A DNA stretch of 64,000 nt. Source: Hymenobacter psoromatis (GTDB lineage: Bacteria; Bacteroidota; Bacteroidia; Cytophagales; Hymenobacteraceae). Positions 43,822 through 52,283 of this stretch are shown in pieces (the first letter of the stretch is position 1; each line of letters begins with the position of its first letter). Position numbers and translations under genes: made by a program. The notes beneath the pieces are model-generated. The model did not search any database and was not told where the DNA came from. It saw only the letters and a program-made list of their open reading frames with translations. The stretch spans positions 4,402,001-4,466,000 of the forward strand of contig CP014771.1 in the NCBI GenBank assembly GCA_001596155.1, in the 5' to 3' direction.

Positions 43822-44880
43822 ATGTTTACCATTGACGACCTGGAAAGCCTCGTGCCCCGCAAGATATTCGACCGGGGCGAAGCTTACTACCTGGAATATG
43901 ATGCCGTGGGCCGCATCAAGCAAAAGGGTAATGTCTTCAAGGCCAAAGTAGAAGGTACCGAAACCTACCGCGTGGAGCTGACCGTGAACCTCAGCGGCCC
44001 GCCTACTATCTGGTGCGACTGCCCCTACGACTACGGCGACGTGTGCAAGCACGGCATCGCCCTCGGCCTGGCCGTGCTCGACCTGGTAGGAGACGGCGAG
44101 CCGGAGCCGGCCCCGCCGCCGGTTCCCGCGCCCCGTGCCGCCAATGCCGCGCCGCCTACCCCCCAGCAACTGCGCGACGCTCTGCAACTGGCTTTCGACC
44201 GCACCAGTGATAAGCAAAAGCTCGCTTACCTCGGCCAGCTCCTCTATCAGCAGCCGAATTTGATTCCGGGTTTTTTGGATGCGTTCGACCTCAGCCTACC
44301 CCTGCTACTGGCCCCCAAGCCCCAGCCGCGCCCGGCCGCGAAGCCCCCAGCCGAAAAGGCGAAGCCCAAGTTGCGCCCGGCCGCCCGGCGCACATTCGTG
44401 CAAGTGGGCCAGGATATCCTGCGCACCGGCTACCCCCCCGATTTGCTACCCCACCTGTTGCGCCACGACTGGCGAACCGTGACGGAAGCCGATGCTCCCA
44501 AGCTGACCGTGCTGCTGATGGAAGCTGCCCGCCAGCAACCTGAACCCACACTCGATGCCGTGATGGAGCGCATCGAGAGCTACCTCGCCGCCACGCAGCG
44601 CAGCCCCAATTTACACGCTCACGTGGTCGTTTGGCTCGTGATGCTAAGTTCCGTGTCCGTTATTACGGCGCAAGTGCGGCTGTTTGCTTCGGAGCTGTGG
44701 AAGCAATACGGCCGCCGCGTCGAGCTGCGCGCCGCGCTCACCCAAGCCGGTTTCGCGCCGCTGTCCACCGACGAGCAGGAAGCCGCACTGCGCCAGAAAA
44801 AGGCCGCCGCGCGGGCCAAAGCCGACCCCAGCGCTACCCCGCCCCAGCGGCCGGGCCGCCCGTCACGGCCTAAAAAATAG
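43822..44880 (+). CDS. SWIM zinc finger protein
   Basis: 352 residues from ATG 43822 (MFTIDDLESLVPRKIFDRGE). The SWIM finger is at about residues 60-80: CDCPYDYGDVCKHGIALGL (CxC then CxH). An Ala/Pro/Lys-rich linker (about 90-190) leads to a helical C-terminal domain ending in a basic Arg/Lys/Pro tail. SWIM proteins bind DNA or protein partners; many bacterial ones are next to helicase or MoxR-VWA genes, which are absent here. The linker and the tail suggest a nucleic-acid role. It is convergent with the nuo cluster. Confidence 0.85.
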   Translation: MFTIDDLESLVPRKIFDRGEAYYLEYDAVGRIKQKGNVFKAKVEGTETYRVELTVNLSGPPTIWCDCPYDYGDVCKHGIALGLAVLDLVGDGEPEPAPPPVPAPRAANAAPPTPQQLRDALQLAFDRTSDKQKLAYLGQLLYQQPNLIPGFLDAFDLSLPLLLAPKPQPRPAAKPPAEKAKPKLRPAARRTFVQVGQDILRTGYPPDLLPHLLRHDWRTVTEADAPKLTVLLMEAARQQPEPTLDAVMERIESYLAATQRSPNLHAHVVVWLVMLSSVSVITAQVRLFASELWKQYGRRVELRAALTQAGFAPLSTDEQEAALRQKKAAARAKADPSATPPQRPGRPSRPKK

Positions 44881-44913
44881 CGGCGGCCCCCGAGCTAATC
44901 GGGAGCCGCCGCT
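44879..44913. terminator. Bidirectional terminator between the SWIM gene and nuoJ
   Basis: AGCGGCGGC and GCCGCCGCT with an inner CCCGA/TCGGG pair form a long stem. T- and A-rich flanks serve both directions. Confidence 0.8.
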
Positions 44914-44935
44914 AAAATCAAGATAAAGATTTTGG

Positions 44936-45442
44936 CTAAAAATTCCGCTCGCCCGTCTCGCGCTTACCTAACATCACGGAGCCGACCATCGCGGCCAATA
45001 GAAGGATGGAGGCCAGCTCGAAGGGTAGGGAATATTCCTTGAACAGCACCAGACCCAGGCGGTTGACCATGCCCACCTGCGAATCGAAAGTCGCCGGGTT
45101 GTAGCCGGTGGGATGCACGTTGTGCAGCGCCGCCACCATGATGAGCAGCAGCGAGCCGCCCGCGATGGCGGCAGCAATTTTGGCCAGCGCAGGCTTATGC
45201 GGCTCCGTTTCCTGGTTGAGATTCAGGAACATAATCACGAACAGGAACAGCACCATAATGGCCCCGGCATACACGATGATGTTCACAGCCGCCAGAAACT
45301 GCGCGTTTAGCAGCAGGTAGTGAGCCGACAGCGTGAAGAACGTGAGAATGAGGAACAGCACGCTGTACACCGGGTTCTTGGTCAGCACCACGCCCAACGC
45401 ACTCAGCAGGGCAACGAACGACAGGAAGAGGAAAAGGGACAT
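44936..45442 (-). CDS. nuoJ: NADH-quinone oxidoreductase subunit J
   Basis: 168 residues, five membrane helices, with LLSALGVVLTKNPVYSVLFLIL and the conserved helix 3 region NIIVYAGAIMVLFLFVIMFLNL that carries the pi-bulge of proton-pumping complex I. It is the last nuo gene here; downstream lies only the terminator and a convergent SWIM gene, so nuoK, L, M and N must be elsewhere or lost. The gap to nuoI (79 bp) is filled by a family C repeat that ends 4 bp before the ATG. Confidence 0.95.
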   Translation of the reverse strand: MSLFLFLSFVALLSALGVVLTKNPVYSVLFLILTFFTLSAHYLLLNAQFLAAVNIIVYAGAIMVLFLFVIMFLNLNQETEPHKPALAKIAAAIAGGSLLLIMVAALHNVHPTGYNPATFDSQVGMVNRLGLVLFKEYSLPFELASILLLAAMVGSVMLGKRETGERNF

Positions 45443-45446
45443 ATAA

Positions 45447-45518
45447 TGTGCGGTAAGCTTTAGCTTGCCGACCGTTAGAATTCTGAATTGAACACGGTAA
45501 GCTAAAGCTTACCGCACA
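45447..45518. repeat. Inverted repeat, family C copy 2
   Basis: TGTGCGGTAAGCTTTAGCTTGCCG and CGGTAAGCTAAAGCTTACCGCACA (each arm itself a palindrome) fill the gap between nuoI and nuoJ, including the space where a ribosome site for nuoJ would be. Confidence 0.9.
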
Positions 45519-45521
45519 GTC

Positions 45522-46100
45522 TTATGCTAGTTGCGTTCGCAGCTTTTCAGCCTGCTCGGGCGTGAGCTGAATGCCGCGCTTCGAGCGGTTGTCGGGCGAC
45601 GCGGGCTCTACCAGGCGGTCCTTACCGTAGATAAACTCGTCGCGCTCGTAGCGCGGCGGCGCCATCTTATCGGCCTGCAAATAGACGGCAGCTTTCGGGC
45701 AAGCCTCTTCGCAAAGGCCGCAGAAGATGCAGCGCAGCATATTAATCTCATAGCTGACGGCATATTTCTCCTCGCGGTAGAGATTTTGCTCGCCTTTCTT
45801 GCGCTCGCCGGCCACCATCGTAATGGCTTCAGCGGGGCAGGCCACAGCGCACAGGCCGCAGGCTGTGCAGCGCTCGCGGCCCTGTTCATCGCGCTTCAGC
45901 ACATGCAGGCCCCGGAAAACGGGCGAGAATGCCCTGGTTTCTTCGGGGTAGCGAATGGTAATTTGCTTCTTGGTAGCAGCGCGGAAAAAGTGCTGCATCG
46001 TGATGGTAAGACCCTGAAAAATGGCCGGCAGGTAAGCACGCTCAGCGAGCGTCATCGGCTTCTTTTCTAGTTTCTTAGCGCGGTTGCTTAAGGATTGCAT
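45522..46100 (-). CDS. nuoI: NADH-quinone oxidoreductase subunit I
   Basis: 192 residues. Two 4Fe-4S motifs: CTACGLCAVACPAEAI near residue 80 and CIFCGLCEEACPKAAV near residue 125. It passes electrons from the peripheral arm toward NuoB at the membrane. An N-terminal amphipathic stretch (LPAIFQGLTITMQHFF) docks it to the membrane. It follows a small coiled-coil gene and nuoH in the same direction. Start at 46100 gives a basic leader (MQSLSNRAKKLEKK); a later Met at position 16 is possible. Confidence 0.95.
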   Translation of the reverse strand: MQSLSNRAKKLEKKPMTLAERAYLPAIFQGLTITMQHFFRAATKKQITIRYPEETRAFSPVFRGLHVLKRDEQGRERCTACGLCAVACPAEAITMVAGERKKGEQNLYREEKYAVSYEINMLRCIFCGLCEEACPKAAVYLQADKMAPPRYERDEFIYGKDRLVEPASPDNRSKRGIQLTPEQAEKLRTQLA

Positions 46101-46112
46101 AAGGGATAGGTT

Positions 46113-46406
46113 CTAAGCAGCTTGCAGCGGCGGCTTCGGCAGCACAATGTTCTCCAACACCCGAACCCGTTGGTCCAGATGATAAATTTCTTCAATCTTA
46201 TCCGCCAGCCGCATCACGGAAACCCGAAGCTCACCGATTGCTGCGTTGTTTTCCGCTGTTTGGGTTTCCAGGCGGTCCAGACGCTCGTTGGTTTTGTCTA
46301 AACGCTCGTTGGTCTTATCTAGGCGCTCGTTGTTATCAACGCGCATCTGATGCACCTCAGCCAGCAGCTCAGCCATTATCTCAATCAAGCGGTCGTCAGC
46401 AGCCAT
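46113..46406 (-). CDS. Small coiled-coil protein inside the nuo cluster (1)
   Basis: 97 residues between nuoH and nuoI. After MAADDRLIEIMAELLAEVHQMR come three near-identical heptads, NERLDKT/NERLDKT/NERLDRL, and then a further helix (AIGELRVSVMRLADKIEEIY, VRVLENIVL). The heptads come from 21 bp tandem units near 46281-46340. The whole protein should be a helical coiled coil, cytoplasmic, perhaps oligomeric. It is no known complex I subunit. It may be an accessory assembly factor or an inserted selfish gene; the clean spacing of 12 and 14 bp to its neighbours suggests it is translated. Confidence 0.75.
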   Translation of the reverse strand: MAADDRLIEIMAELLAEVHQMRVDNNERLDKTNERLDKTNERLDRLETQTAENNAAIGELRVSVMRLADKIEEIYHLDQRVRVLENIVLPKPPLQAA

Positions 46407-46420
46407 AGCTCAAAAATACG

Positions 46421-47557
46421 TTAGCGAACAGCGACTGTTAGGTCGGGGATGATGCCCGTCGTGATAAGCACCCCGGTTAGCAGAATATTGAAGATGGCGA
46501 GTGGGATAAGGATGGTCCAGCCCAGGCGCATGAGTTGGTCGTAGCGGAAGCGGGGTAGCGTCCAGCGCACCCACATGAAGAAGAAAATACCGGTGAATAT
46601 CTTGGCGAACATGGCCACCACGCCCATCAGCACAAATATGTTGTGCGCCCAATCGACTGAAAGGCCGGCTTTCGTTTGCAGGAAATCGAGAAACTCGTAC
46701 TGAAACGGGTAATTGAAGCCCCCAAAATAGAGCACCGACATAATGGCCGTCGCCACGAACACGTTCACGTATTCCGAAAATAAATACAAGCCCATCTTCA
46801 TGGAGCTATACTCGGTGTGGTAGCCGCCCACCAATTCGGTTTCGCACTCGGGCAAGTCGAAGGGCGTGCGGTTGGTTTCGGCGAACGCGCAAACGAGAAA
46901 GATGATGAAGCCCAGCGGCTGCTTAAATACGTTCCAGGCAAAAATGTCGCCCCAGTGCCAGCCAGTGGCACTGCTTTGCTGCAAAGTGATGGTGCTTAGC
47001 GAGAGCGACCCCGACATCATGAGCACTGCAATCAGGGCCAGGCCCATTGCCAGTTCGTAGCTAATGTTCTGAGAGGCAGCGCGAATAGCACCCAGCAGCG
47101 AGAACTTGTTGTTGGAAGCCCAGCCGCCAATCATGATGCCGTACACGCCCAGCGACACGATGCCAAACACGTACAGCATTCCAATGTTGCTGTCGATGCC
47201 CCGCAAATGCACGACGGTATCGCCAAACTTGAGGGAGTTGCCAAACGGGATAACCGCCGACGACATCAACGCCGTAACCATAGCCAGGCAGGGGCCGAAA
47301 ATGAACAGTGCCTTGTTGGCCCCAGCCGGGAAGAATTCTTCCTTCGTAAACAGCTTCACGGCATCGGCCAGCGGTTGCGCGAGGCCCCAGGGGCCGGCCC
47401 GGTCCGGCCCCACGCGGTCTTGCAAAAAGGCCGCAATCACGCGCTCGGCGTAGGTACAGTAGGTAGCAATCAGCAGCGAAACGCCGAATATTACCAGCAC
47501 CACGATGCCTTGCCACCCCAAAGAAAAATTCGGCCAGCCAATAGATTCCAAAGACAT
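46421..47557 (-). CDS. nuoH: NADH-quinone oxidoreductase subunit H
   Basis: 378 residues, eight or nine membrane helices. Family signatures: ERVIAAFLQDRVGPDRAGPWGLAQPLADAVKLFTKEEF near residue 40 and the quinone-site loop AETNRTPFDLPECETELVGGYHTEYS near residue 225. It links the quinone chamber to the membrane pump arm of complex I. It is about 40 residues longer than enteric NuoH, as is common in Bacteroidota. It is 57 bp downstream of nuoG. Confidence 0.95.
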   Translation of the reverse strand: MSLESIGWPNFSLGWQGIVVLVIFGVSLLIATYCTYAERVIAAFLQDRVGPDRAGPWGLAQPLADAVKLFTKEEFFPAGANKALFIFGPCLAMVTALMSSAVIPFGNSLKFGDTVVHLRGIDSNIGMLYVFGIVSLGVYGIMIGGWASNNKFSLLGAIRAASQNISYELAMGLALIAVLMMSGSLSLSTITLQQSSATGWHWGDIFAWNVFKQPLGFIIFLVCAFAETNRTPFDLPECETELVGGYHTEYSSMKMGLYLFSEYVNVFVATAIMSVLYFGGFNYPFQYEFLDFLQTKAGLSVDWAHNIFVLMGVVAMFAKIFTGIFFFMWVRWTLPRFRYDQLMRLGWTILIPLAIFNILLTGVLITTGIIPDLTVAVR

Positions 47558-47614
47558 TTTAATTAGCTGTTAGCTTTTTTAAAAAAGAAGTAAACGATAG
47601 CAAAAAGCCAATAA

Positions 47615-48640
47615 CTAGAAACTTGTGCCGCTCAGGCCACCTAGCTTTAGTGGTGGATTTTGCTCCAACTCGCGCACGGTGCTTTCGGGCAAATCGGCAA
47701 TTACCTGCGGGTTGATAACCGGCAGCTCGTAATGGTTAGCCGAAATAACCGACGAGCGGTCTATGTGCGCCGGGCCTTCAATTACCCAGTCCGCAGTCTC
47801 TTTCTTCTCAAAGCGGCACTCGTTGCAAATCCACTCTTTCACTTCGCCATACTCATCCTTGCGGGCAGTCACGCGTAGCACGTCCTTGCCTTTATACCAG
47901 AGCGTTACATGGCCGTTGCACTTCTCGTGGCTGCAGTCGCGGTGGGCGTTCACGGGTTTAGTGAACCACACGCGCTGCTTAAAGCGGAAAGTCTTGTCCG
48001 TGAGGGCGCCCACCGGGCACACATCAATGACATTGCCGCTGAAGTCGTTGGAAATCGTATTCTCAATATAAGTACCAATTTCGGAGGCATCACCGCGGCC
48101 CAGCACGCCATGCACCCGGTCGTCGGTAATCTGGTTGGCCGTGTACACGCAGCGGTAGCACAGGATGCAGCGCGTCATGTGCAGCTGCACGTAGGGACCA
48201 ATATCGATTTTCTCGAACGTGCGGCGCTCTTCCTCGTAGCGCGTAGTGCTCACGCCGTGCTCAAAGGCAAAATTTTGCAGGTCGCACTCGCCGGCCTGGT
48301 CGCACACCGGGCAATCGAGCGGGTGGTTGATGAGCAGCATCTCCACGATGCCCTTGCGCACGTCGAGTACCTGCTGGCTGGTCGTATTCTCGACTACCAT
48401 GCCGTCCTGCACCGGCGTTATGCACGAGGCCACGAGCTTGGGCATGGGGCGCGGGTCCTTGGTCGAGCCGGCCGCCACGCGCACCAGGCAGGCGCGGCAT
48501 TTGCCGCCGCTGCCCTTCAGGGGCGTATAGTAGCACATAGCGGGCGGCACGATGCCGCCCCCGATTTGGCGGGCCGCGTTGAGAATGGTCGTGCCGTCGG
48601 GCACTTCTACCTCAATTCCGTCGAAGGTTATTTTAGCCAT
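47615..48640 (-). CDS. nuoG: NuoG, short form without molybdopterin domain
   Basis: 341 residues; enteric NuoG has about 900. Present: a 2Fe-2S ferredoxin domain (PPAMCYYTPLKGSGGKCRACLVRV), a His-Cys cluster region (INHPLDCPVCDQAGECDLQN), a 4Fe-4S site (CILCYRCVYTANQ, NVIDVCPVGAL) and a piece of the next domain with CNECRFEKKE. The large molybdopterin-like domain is missing altogether, so this is a real short type and not a truncation, since it ends cleanly and nuoH follows. It has a possible own promoter (48667-48674). Confidence 0.9.
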   Translation of the reverse strand: MAKITFDGIEVEVPDGTTILNAARQIGGGIVPPAMCYYTPLKGSGGKCRACLVRVAAGSTKDPRPMPKLVASCITPVQDGMVVENTTSQQVLDVRKGIVEMLLINHPLDCPVCDQAGECDLQNFAFEHGVSTTRYEEERRTFEKIDIGPYVQLHMTRCILCYRCVYTANQITDDRVHGVLGRGDASEIGTYIENTISNDFSGNVIDVCPVGALTDKTFRFKQRVWFTKPVNAHRDCSHEKCNGHVTLWYKGKDVLRVTARKDEYGEVKEWICNECRFEKKETADWVIEGPAHIDRSSVISANHYELPVINPQVIADLPESTVRELEQNPPLKLGGLSGTSF

Positions 48641-48666
48641 TAGGTCAGAAATTATCGGAAGTAGGC

Positions 48667-48674
48667 CAAAGGTA
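48667..48674 (-). promoter_or_regulatory. Internal -7 box (TACCTTTG) upstream of nuoG
   Basis: TAnnTTTG consensus 26 bases before the nuoG start, in the 99 bp gap after nuoF. It could give extra transcription of nuoG-J. Confidence 0.5.
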
Positions 48675-48739
48675 TTTCCCGCAGAGGTCGCAGAAGATGA
48701 CGCAAAGGTCCGCAGAATTCTGTTGATTATTAATTGAAA

Positions 48740-50077
48740 TTAAGCCAGCACCAGATTGCTCCGATAGTAAGCGCCCGGCGCGGTAGCCTCCTTGGGATGC
48801 GTTACGTACCACTCAAACTCGTCGCGGAAATGGCGCACGGCGGCGGCAACCGGCCAGGCGGCGGCCTCGCCCAGCGGGCAAATAGTATTGCCTTCAATCT
48901 GCTTGGCTACGCTCACGATAAGGTCAATGTCGCGCATCGAGCCGTGGCCGTGTGCGAGGCGGTGCAGCACTTTTTCGAGCCAGCCGGTGCCCTCACGGCA
49001 GGGCGAGCACTGCCCGCAGCTTTCGTGGTGGTAGAAGCGCGCGAAGTTCCAGGTGTTCTTGACAATGGACGTGGTTTCATCCATCGCGATGAAGCCGCCC
49101 GAGCCCAGCATGGTGCCCGTAATGAAGCCCCCGTCGCTGAGCGACTCGTAGGTCATTAGCCGGTCCTCGCCGGCTGCCGTTTTGAGAATCAGTTCCTTAG
49201 GTAGAATCGGTACCGACGAACCACCGGCTACGACAGCTTTTAGCTCCCTACCCTTCCAAATGCCGCCGCAGTATTCATCGGAGTAAATAAATTCTTCCAC
49301 CGGTACGCCTAGCTCCAACTCGTAGATACCCGGCTTGTTGAGGTGGCCGCAGGCTGAAAAGAGTTTAGTGCCGGTGCTTTTCCCTACCCCTATCTTAGCG
49401 TACTCCTCGCCGCCCATGTTCAGGATGGGTACTACCGACGCGATGCTTTCCACGTTGTTGACCACCGTGGGCCGGGCGTACAAGCCCTGCACGGCCGGAA
49501 ATGGCGGCTTGTTGCGCGGGTTACCGCGCTTGCCTTCCAGGGATTCCAGCAGTGCGGTTTCTTCGCCGCAGATATAAGCGCCGCCACCCGGATGCACGTG
49601 CAAATCAAGCGAATAACCCGAGCCTAAGATATTTTCGCCCAAAAAGCCCGCGGCATACGCCTCGGCAATTGCCTTCTCCAGAATGCGCATCACGTATAAA
49701 AGCTCACCCCGGATGTAGATGTAGCTGGTGCGCGCCCCGAGGGCGTAGCTGCCCGCAATCATGCCCTCAATGAGCAGATGCGGCAGCTTCGCCATGAGGT
49801 AGCGGTCCTTGAACGTGCCCGGCTCCGACTCGTCGGCGTTGCAGACGAGGTAGCGCGGCACACCCTCCGGCTTGGCCAGGAAGCTCCACTTGAGGCCGGT
49901 AGGGAAGCCCGCGCCACCGCGCCCGCGCAGGCCCGACTTCTTCACCTCTTCCACCACTTCCTCGGGCGTCATTTTCAGAGCCTTCTCCAAAGCGCGGTAG
50001 CCACCATGCTTGCGATATACAGCGAGGGTTTCGATACCCTCGACGTTAACGTGTTCGGTTAATAGCTTGCGTCCCAT
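48740..50077 (-). CDS. nuoF: NADH-quinone oxidoreductase subunit F
   Basis: 445 residues. NADH/FMN site GLRGRGGAGFPTGLKWSFL near residue 50, second glycine-rich loop GAYICGEETALLESLEG near 180, and the 4Fe-4S ligands in SCGQCSPCREGTGW near 355. It oxidises NADH and passes electrons through FMN to the iron-sulfur chain with NuoE. A small coiled-coil gene lies just upstream (4 bp gap), between nuoE and nuoF. Confidence 0.95.
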   Translation of the reverse strand: MGRKLLTEHVNVEGIETLAVYRKHGGYRALEKALKMTPEEVVEEVKKSGLRGRGGAGFPTGLKWSFLAKPEGVPRYLVCNADESEPGTFKDRYLMAKLPHLLIEGMIAGSYALGARTSYIYIRGELLYVMRILEKAIAEAYAAGFLGENILGSGYSLDLHVHPGGGAYICGEETALLESLEGKRGNPRNKPPFPAVQGLYARPTVVNNVESIASVVPILNMGGEEYAKIGVGKSTGTKLFSACGHLNKPGIYELELGVPVEEFIYSDEYCGGIWKGRELKAVVAGGSSVPILPKELILKTAAGEDRLMTYESLSDGGFITGTMLGSGGFIAMDETTSIVKNTWNFARFYHHESCGQCSPCREGTGWLEKVLHRLAHGHGSMRDIDLIVSVAKQIEGNTICPLGEAAAWPVAAAVRHFRDEFEWYVTHPKEATAPGAYYRSNLVLA

Positions 50078-50081
50078 ATTC

Positions 50082-50327
50082 CTAGCGATTTTCTAAGCGT
50101 TCAAAGCGATTTCCAATGCCGACAATGGCTCGTTCTAAGCGGTCAGCCTGTTGCCGGTCAGCTTCCAGCAGTAACTCAAAGCGGCGGTTGAATTCCTGCT
50201 GCCGCTGGTCAAAGCGGCGATTGAATTCCTGCTGTTGTTGCAGTAGTAATTCGGCCGTGCGGTTAACAGCTTTGCTTAGTTGATGAATAGCTGCCACCAG
50301 CGGTAGGTCCTTATCCTGCTCAGCCAT
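50082..50327 (-). CDS. Small coiled-coil protein inside the nuo cluster (2)
   Basis: 81 residues between nuoE and nuoF, with 4 and 12 bp gaps. Sequence is Gln/Arg/Glu-rich: LLLQQQQEFNRRFDQRQQEFNRRFELL, an 11-residue repeat from a 33 bp tandem DNA repeat (50176-50241), then QADRLERAIVGIGNRFERLE. It should be a single long helix or coiled coil. It differs in sequence from the coiled-coil gene between nuoH and nuoI, but has the same size class, position type and repeat habit. The function is unknown. Confidence 0.75.
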   Translation of the reverse strand: MAEQDKDLPLVAAIHQLSKAVNRTAELLLQQQQEFNRRFDQRQQEFNRRFELLLEADRQQADRLERAIVGIGNRFERLENR

Positions 50328-50339
50328 AGTGGTAAGTAA

Positions 50340-50921
50340 TTAATTGTTTTGCAGTGAATTAGGCAGGTCGCCCTCCCAGGGCAGAATTGGCCGGTGCACC
50401 AAGCTCTTTAATTCGCTTAGCATGGCCTGCACGTTCTCTTCCGTATCAAGCGACTCATAATACTTCTCGCGCACCTGCACCACGGGCGCGAAGCCGCAGG
50501 CGGCCAGGCATTCCACTTCTTTCAGGGTAAAAAGCCCATCAGCAGATGTTTCGCCCACTTTTGCGCCGGTGATACGCTCCAAGTGCGCGGTCAGCTCATC
50601 GGAGCCGCGCAACATGCAAGGGCCGGTGCGGCAGATTTCCAGCACGTGCTTACCCACCGGCTTGAGGTTGAACATCGTGTAAAAAGTGCTTACCTCGTAC
50701 ACCTCAATCGGCGTCAAACCCAGGGTTTCGGCTACCAGGTCCTGCACCTCGGGGCTCACCCAGCCGCCGAACTCCGCCTGCGCGATGTGCAAAATTGGCA
50801 GCAAAGTCGACTTCTTGCGGTCGTCGGGGTAGTGCGTGAGCAAACGCTTGATTTCGGCCTGCGCGGCGGGTGAAAACTGAGGCTTGATGGCGGTATTCGG
50901 CTCCATATCAGATACTTTCAA
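50340..50921 (-). CDS. nuoE: NADH-quinone oxidoreductase subunit E
   Basis: 193 residues, thioredoxin-like 2Fe-2S subunit. Cluster ligands: CRTGPCMLRGSDEL near residue 93 (C-x4-C) and CLAACGFAPVVQV near 135 (C-x3-C). Helices before it contain YPDDRKKSTLLPILHIAQAE and VSTFYTMF, as in the family. It works with NuoF in the NADH module. Start could be M1 (50921) or M6; both keep the family start. It is 7 bp after nuoD. Confidence 0.95.
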   Translation of the reverse strand: MKVSDMEPNTAIKPQFSPAAQAEIKRLLTHYPDDRKKSTLLPILHIAQAEFGGWVSPEVQDLVAETLGLTPIEVYEVSTFYTMFNLKPVGKHVLEICRTGPCMLRGSDELTAHLERITGAKVGETSADGLFTLKEVECLAACGFAPVVQVREKYYESLDTEENVQAMLSELKSLVHRPILPWEGDLPNSLQNN

Positions 50922-50928
50922 CTAAAAG

Positions 50929-52191
50929 CTAGGCGTCCAGCTCGCCGGCAATCACATTCATGGAAGACAAAATCACGATGGCATCCGAAAGGCTCGTGCC
51001 CACTACCATCTCCGAATAAGCCTGGTAGTAAATAAAGCATGGCCGACGAAAATGCAGGCGGTAGGGCGTGCGCCCGCCATCCGAAATGAGGTAGAAACCT
51101 AATTCACCGTTGCCGCCTTCCACCGATTGGTACACTTCACCCACGGGCGCGTCAATCTCACCCATGATGATTTTGAAGTGATAAATCAGGGCTTCCATGT
51201 TTTTGTACACGGCTTCCTTGGCGGGCAGGTAATAGTGCGGCGCGTCAGCGTGGAACGGGCCGTCGGGCAGGCGGTCAAGGGCCTGATTGATAATGCGCAG
51301 GCTCTGCCAGATTTCCTCGTTGCGCACGATAAAGCGGTCGTAGGTATCGCCGTTAGTGCCCACCGGAATGTCGAACTCGAAGTCTTCATACGAAGAGTAA
51401 GGGTTCATCACCCGCACGTCGTAGTCCACGCCCGCAGCCCGCAGGTTGGGGCCGGTGAAGCCGTAGTTCAATGCTTTTTCCGCTGTGATGGGTCCCACGT
51501 TTACCACGCGGTCCATGAAAATGCGATTGCGGTTGAACATGGCCTCAAACTCCTTCATCACGGTCGGGAATTCCTTGAGCCAGGTGCGGAGCTTTTGGAT
51601 GGCCACGGGCGAAAAATCGCGCTCCATGCCGCCTACCCGGCCCATATTGGTGGTGAGGCGCGAACCGCAGACTTCCTCGTAAATCTCGTAAATCTTCTCG
51701 CGCTCCTGGAACACATAGAGGAAGCCGGTGAAAGCGCCGGTGTCCACACCCAGGATGGAGTTGCAGATAAGGTGGTCAGCAATGCGAGCCAACTCCATCA
51801 TAATCACGCGCATATATTGCGCACGCTTAGGCACCGTGATGCCGAGCAGCTTCTCTACCGTCAGGTGCCAGCCCATGTTGTTGATGGGCGACGAGCAGTA
51901 GTTCATGCGGTCGGTGAGCGGCGTAATCTGGTAGAACGGCCGGCGCTCCGCGATTTTCTCAAACGCCCGGTGGATGTAGCCGATAGTTGGCACGCCCGAG
52001 ATAATGCGCTCGCCATCCATTTGCAGGATGTTCTGGAAAATACCGTGGGTAGCAGGGTGCGTCGGCCCTAGGTTAAGGGTCGTAAGCTCCTGCGAAAAGT
52101 CGTTCAGCGTCGGCACGAGCTGACCGCCCTGCTGCTCCTGCGCTTCTTCTACTATTTTGTGGGTGCCTGCCAGGGCGTCGTTTACTGCCAT
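50929..52191 (-). CDS. nuoD: NADH-quinone oxidoreductase subunit D
   Basis: 420 residues, separate from NuoC. Family motifs: LGPTHPATHGIFQNILQMDGE near residue 37, YIHRAFEKIAE, and MVGTSLSDAIVILSSMN...GELDA at the C-terminus. It forms the quinone-binding site with NuoB and NuoH. The 92 bp gap to nuoC holds an inverted low-complexity repeat (type G), an unusual interruption in a tight operon. Confidence 0.95.
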   Translation of the reverse strand: MAVNDALAGTHKIVEEAQEQQGGQLVPTLNDFSQELTTLNLGPTHPATHGIFQNILQMDGERIISGVPTIGYIHRAFEKIAERRPFYQITPLTDRMNYCSSPINNMGWHLTVEKLLGITVPKRAQYMRVIMMELARIADHLICNSILGVDTGAFTGFLYVFQEREKIYEIYEEVCGSRLTTNMGRVGGMERDFSPVAIQKLRTWLKEFPTVMKEFEAMFNRNRIFMDRVVNVGPITAEKALNYGFTGPNLRAAGVDYDVRVMNPYSSYEDFEFDIPVGTNGDTYDRFIVRNEEIWQSLRIINQALDRLPDGPFHADAPHYYLPAKEAVYKNMEALIYHFKIIMGEIDAPVGEVYQSVEGGNGELGFYLISDGGRTPYRLHFRRPCFIYYQAYSEMVVGTSLSDAIVILSSMNVIAGELDA

Positions 52192-52281
52192 TGTGCTTGG
52201 TGCTTAGTTGTTGGTGCTTGGTGCGTGGGTCTTATTGTCGGGTCATTGAACAACCCAAGCACCGAGCACTAGGCACTAAAA
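52191..52281. repeat. Inverted repeat, type G, between nuoC and nuoD
   Basis: TTGTGCTTGGTGCTTAGTTG on one side is mirrored by CAACCCAAGCACCGAGCACT on the other, a mosaic of AGTGCTTGG-like words. It fills the whole gap. Confidence 0.8.
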
Positions 52282-52283
52282 GG

